This document shows, one piece after another, positions 5,938-6,664 of a stretch of DNA of 6,664 nucleotides (its first letter is position 1; each line of letters opens with the position of its first letter). The position numbers and the translations under genes are program-made. The stretch spans positions 1-6,664 of the forward strand of contig QHRI01000060.1 in the NCBI GenBank assembly GCA_003221375.1, read 5' to 3'. Under the pieces are notes generated by a model that was not told the origin of the DNA, made no database searches, and saw only the letters and a list, made by a program, of their open reading frames with translations. The DNA is from Verrucomicrobiota bacterium. Its GTDB lineage: Bacteria > Verrucomicrobiota > Verrucomicrobiia > Chthoniobacterales > UBA10450.

Positions 5938-6664
5938 ATGACTGACGAGCAACAGGACGAACAGTTCTATCGCGATACGGAAAGTGTCGCTTTTCCGAAA
6001 CTGGACGATCACCAGCTTTCTTTGCTTGAGCCTTTGGGAAAAAGACGTGGACTAAAACGTGGGGAGCTACTCTTCAAAGCGGGGCAGCGAGATGTCGGCC
6101 TGGCCATTGTCCTGCACGGCGAACTCGAGGCCTTTGAACAACGCGATGGTATCGAACAGATTCTCGGCACCGCGCGTGAGCGCGATTTCCTTGGCGATGT
6201 CGCGATGCTCCAGGGCACGTCGGTCCTTGCAACAGCGAGGGTAACGTCAGAAGAGGCAGAAATACTCCATGTGCCAGCGACTGAGCTGCGGCGCGCGTTC
6301 GCCGAATTGCCCGGCGTAAGCGAGCCGATCGTAAAGGCGTTGATCATGCGTCGCAAGCGACTGCGGCGCGATCGGGAATTTGCCGGGTTGCGCGTTCTCG
6401 CGGCAGCGGGCACACGCGAAGGACATCAGCTTGATGATTTCCTCGATAAAAATCGCATTCCACATCGGCTCATCGAATTTGAGAGCGAACAAGGACAGGC
6501 GCTAAGCAAGCGTCTTCACCTGACCACTCGCGATTTACCCGCGCTAATTACGCCGGCCGGCGCTCCTTTGCGCAGACCCTCACTGCGTGAAGTCGCGCAA
6601 GTGGCCGGTTTGCTGCGTCCACTCGCGTTCGAGGATGAAAGTGAAATTATGTCGGACCTGGCGA
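5938..6664 (+). CDS. Cyclic-nucleotide-binding-like / FAD-dependent thioredoxin-reductase-like protein, 3'-truncated
   Basis: The frame is open from ATG 5938 to the window end (242 residues). Residues about 25-140 form a CRP/FNR-type beta-barrel: LKRGELLFKAGQRDVGLAIV, then LHGELEAF, FLGDVAMLQGTSVLATARV and a LHVP turn. Residues about 150-225 resemble a thioredoxin/glutaredoxin fold (LRVLAAAGT, FLDKNRIPH, LPALITPAGAPLRRPS) but lack a CxxC. By recall of this architecture, a pyridine-nucleotide-disulfide oxidoreductase domain with GAGPAG should begin just after residue 242; that part is not seen. It is expected to be a cytoplasmic NAD(P)H- and FAD-linked thiol oxidoreductase. In the barrel, the phosphate-cassette Glu is Asp (87) and no Arg sits at the usual ligand place, so cNMP binding is doubtful. 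No DNA-binding helix-turn-helix follows, so it is not a CRP-type regulator. Confidence 0.85.
   Translation, partial: MTDEQQDEQFYRDTESVAFPKLDDHQLSLLEPLGKRRGLKRGELLFKAGQRDVGLAIVLHGELEAFEQRDGIEQILGTARERDFLGDVAMLQGTSVLATARVTSEEAEILHVPATELRRAFAELPGVSEPIVKALIMRRKRLRRDREFAGLRVLAAAGTREGHQLDDFLDKNRIPHRLIEFESEQGQALSKRLHLTTRDLPALITPAGAPLRRPSLREVAQVAGLLRPLAFEDESEIMSDLA

Noticed and set aside
6009..6492. Minus-strand frames opposite the cNMP/TrxR-like gene
   Set aside because: Arg/Ser-rich shadow translations of a clearly recognised plus-strand gene.

Overview
The window reads as chromosomal DNA of a free-living, moderately GC-rich Gram-negative-type bacterium. The best guess is a soil Verrucomicrobiota (Chthoniobacterales-like), with Acidobacteriota as the alternative. 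The guess rests on gene style: an ECF-like sigma factor with an F-x-TTHW N-terminus directly upstream of a zinc-ribbon / Ser-Thr kinase / TolB-like / TPR membrane protein. No tRNA, rRNA, CRISPR array, transposase or integrase was seen.

Layout. (1) Positions 1-890, plus strand: the C-terminal three quarters of a cyclopropane-fatty-acyl-phospholipid synthase whose start lies outside the window. (2) Positions 938-5672, minus strand: a co-directional block. In transcription order it holds a 195-aa conserved protein of unknown function (5672-5085), a 64-aa small exported protein (4876-4682), an ECF-type sigma factor (about 4543-3772) and a large receptor-like kinase (3763-938). Sigma factor and kinase genes are 8 nt apart or overlap, depending on the kinase start, and are almost certainly one operon. 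(3) Positions 5673-5937: a divergent intergenic region with a long A/T tract, two inverted repeats and putative promoters. (4) Positions 5938-6664, plus strand: the N-terminal 242 residues of a protein with a cyclic-nucleotide-binding-like domain and a glutaredoxin-like segment. The family normally continues into a thioredoxin-reductase-like FAD domain, which is cut off by the window end.

How the genes may work together. The sigma factor and kinase form a plausible signalling unit: the kinase faces the cytoplasm, one membrane helix follows, and the TolB-like and TPR modules would lie in the periplasm. The flanking genes act on membrane lipid and probably on thiol redox state, but no functional link to the kinase is shown.

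The points most worth checking are: the sigma-factor start, where a Shine-Dalgarno plus ATG is one base out of frame with the conserved N-terminus; an 8-bp-arm palindrome in the -35 area of a possibly leaderless promoter before the cNMP/TrxR-like gene; a His-to-Gln change at the expected bicarbonate-ligand site of the cyclopropane synthase; and the unknown 195-aa and 64-aa genes.
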